Origin: Erythrobacter sp. 34-65-8 | GTDB lineage: Bacteria; Pseudomonadota; Alphaproteobacteria; Sphingomonadales; Sphingomonadaceae | Assembly (NCBI GenBank): GCA_002278985.1 | Contig: NCJP01000103.1 | Location: 1-6,201 of the forward strand | DNA length: 6,201 nt | Direction of reading: 5' to 3' | Part shown: positions 5,690 through 6,201 of the stretch, in pieces | Numbering within the stretch: position 1 is the first letter of the stretch | Layout: each line of letters starts with the position of its first letter | Position numbers and translations under genes: made by a program | The notes under the pieces: model-generated | The model's input: the letters and a program-made list of their open reading frames with translations, nothing else | The model's database searches: none | Told to the model about the DNA's origin: nothing

Positions 5690-6201
5690 CTAACCCATCA
5701 GTTCGCGCACGAACGGGATCAACCCGGTCTGGCGCTGGCGCTTCATCCGCTCGGCGGCGAGGATCTGCTGCACCTTGCCGAAGCAGGCCTGCACATTGTC
5801 GTTGATTACCACGTAGTCATAGGCGTCCCAGTGGCTGATCTCGGCGCGGGCGCGCTCCATCCGGGCGTTGATCACGTCCTGGCTGTCCTGCGCGCGGCCT
5901 TCGAGGCGGCGGCGCAGTTCGTCGATGCTGGGGGGGAGGAGAAACACCCGGACCACGTCCTGCTGGTCCTTCTGGTAGAGCTGCTGGGTGCCCTGCCAGT
6001 CAATGTCGAACAGGAAGTCCTGCCCTTCCTTCAGCGCGGCTCGGACGCGGGCCTTGGGCGTGCCGTAGCGGTGACCAAACACGTGCGCCCACTCGTAGAA
6101 GTCGTCTTCCTCGACCATCCGGTCGAAGTCGGCATCGCTGACGAAGTGGTAGTGGACCCCGTTTTCCTCGCCGGGGCGCATCGGGCGGGTGGTGCAGGAT
6201 A
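5690..6201 (-). CDS. gmk: Guanylate kinase, C-terminal part (5' end outside window)
   Basis: The gene reads leftwards and is cut by the window edge, leaving 169 complete codons out of the roughly 205-215 usual in bacteria. The missing N-terminus includes the ATP-binding P-loop. Translation can be extended past the first visible ATG (6181) to give SCTTRPMRPGE, the family's GMP-binding signature, so that ATG is internal and not the start. Other visible signatures are EWAHVFGHRYGTPK for GMP contact, FDIDWQGTQQL, the lid region FLLPPSIDELRRRL and the late motif DYVVINDN. The enzyme phosphorylates GMP to GDP with ATP in the cytoplasm and is normally essential. It is a housekeeping gene unrelated to the ars operon, and its 3' end lies 5 bp from the end of acr3. 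Confidence 0.96.
   Translation of the reverse strand, partial: SCTTRPMRPGEENGVHYHFVSDADFDRMVEEDDFYEWAHVFGHRYGTPKARVRAALKEGQDFLFDIDWQGTQQLYQKDQQDVVRVFLLPPSIDELRRRLEGRAQDSQDVINARMERARAEISHWDAYDYVVINDNVQACFGKVQQILAAERMKRQRQTGLIPFVRELMG

Noticed and set aside
5930..5936. Run of seven G (seven C in the gmk sense) as a slippage or phase-variation site
   Set aside because: It encodes the conserved Leu-Pro-Pro-Ser of guanylate kinase in an intact frame; switching an essential gene this way is unlikely.

Overview
The window is GC-rich, gene-dense bacterial chromosome. Protein style, tight gene spacing and codon use suggest an alphaproteobacterium, most likely a sphingomonad (Sphingomonadales, e.g. 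Erythrobacteraceae or Novosphingobium-like). That placement is an inference from family resemblance and was not tested by a search.

Left part (1-3146, + strand): three closely packed genes that look like one transcription unit. Two adjacent acyl-CoA dehydrogenase subunits (10-1191 and 1195-2334) are followed after 2 bp by an RhlG-like short-chain dehydrogenase/reductase (2337-3146). The two acyl-CoA dehydrogenases have complementary motifs. The first has the catalytic glutamate and the SEPGSGSD motif. The second has the RKQFG and QMHGGIG flavin-site motifs but Leu where the catalytic Glu should be. They probably form one heteromeric enzyme, as in the paired FadE/ChsE enzymes of steroid side-chain breakdown. 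The acyl-CoA substrate cannot be read from the sequence. A strong hairpin terminator (3184-3208) closes the unit.

Middle and right part (3242-5684, + strand): a compact, self-contained arsenic-resistance operon, arsR-arsI-arsC-acr3, with overlapping or nearly touching genes. A candidate promoter and a 38-bp near-perfect palindrome, the presumed ArsR operator, lie directly before arsR. The proposed logic is as follows. Trivalent arsenic binds cysteines near the C-terminus of ArsR and releases the operator. ArsI removes the methyl or aryl group from trivalent organoarsenicals, giving As(III). ArsC reduces arsenate to As(III). Acr3 pumps As(III) out across the inner membrane. No arsM, arsH or arsA is in the window.

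Right edge (5690-6201, - strand): the C-terminal four fifths or so of guanylate kinase (gmk), convergent with acr3 and only 5 bp from it. Its N-terminus lies beyond the window.

The only non-coding stretch of note is 3147-3299, which holds the terminator, promoter and operator. I saw no RNA gene, insertion sequence, integrase, CRISPR array or flanking repeat. No wholly new system is apparent. The most notable points are the split-site acyl-CoA dehydrogenase pair, the long palindrome that overlaps the promoter and ribosome-binding site, and the organoarsenical branch (arsI) of the ars operon.
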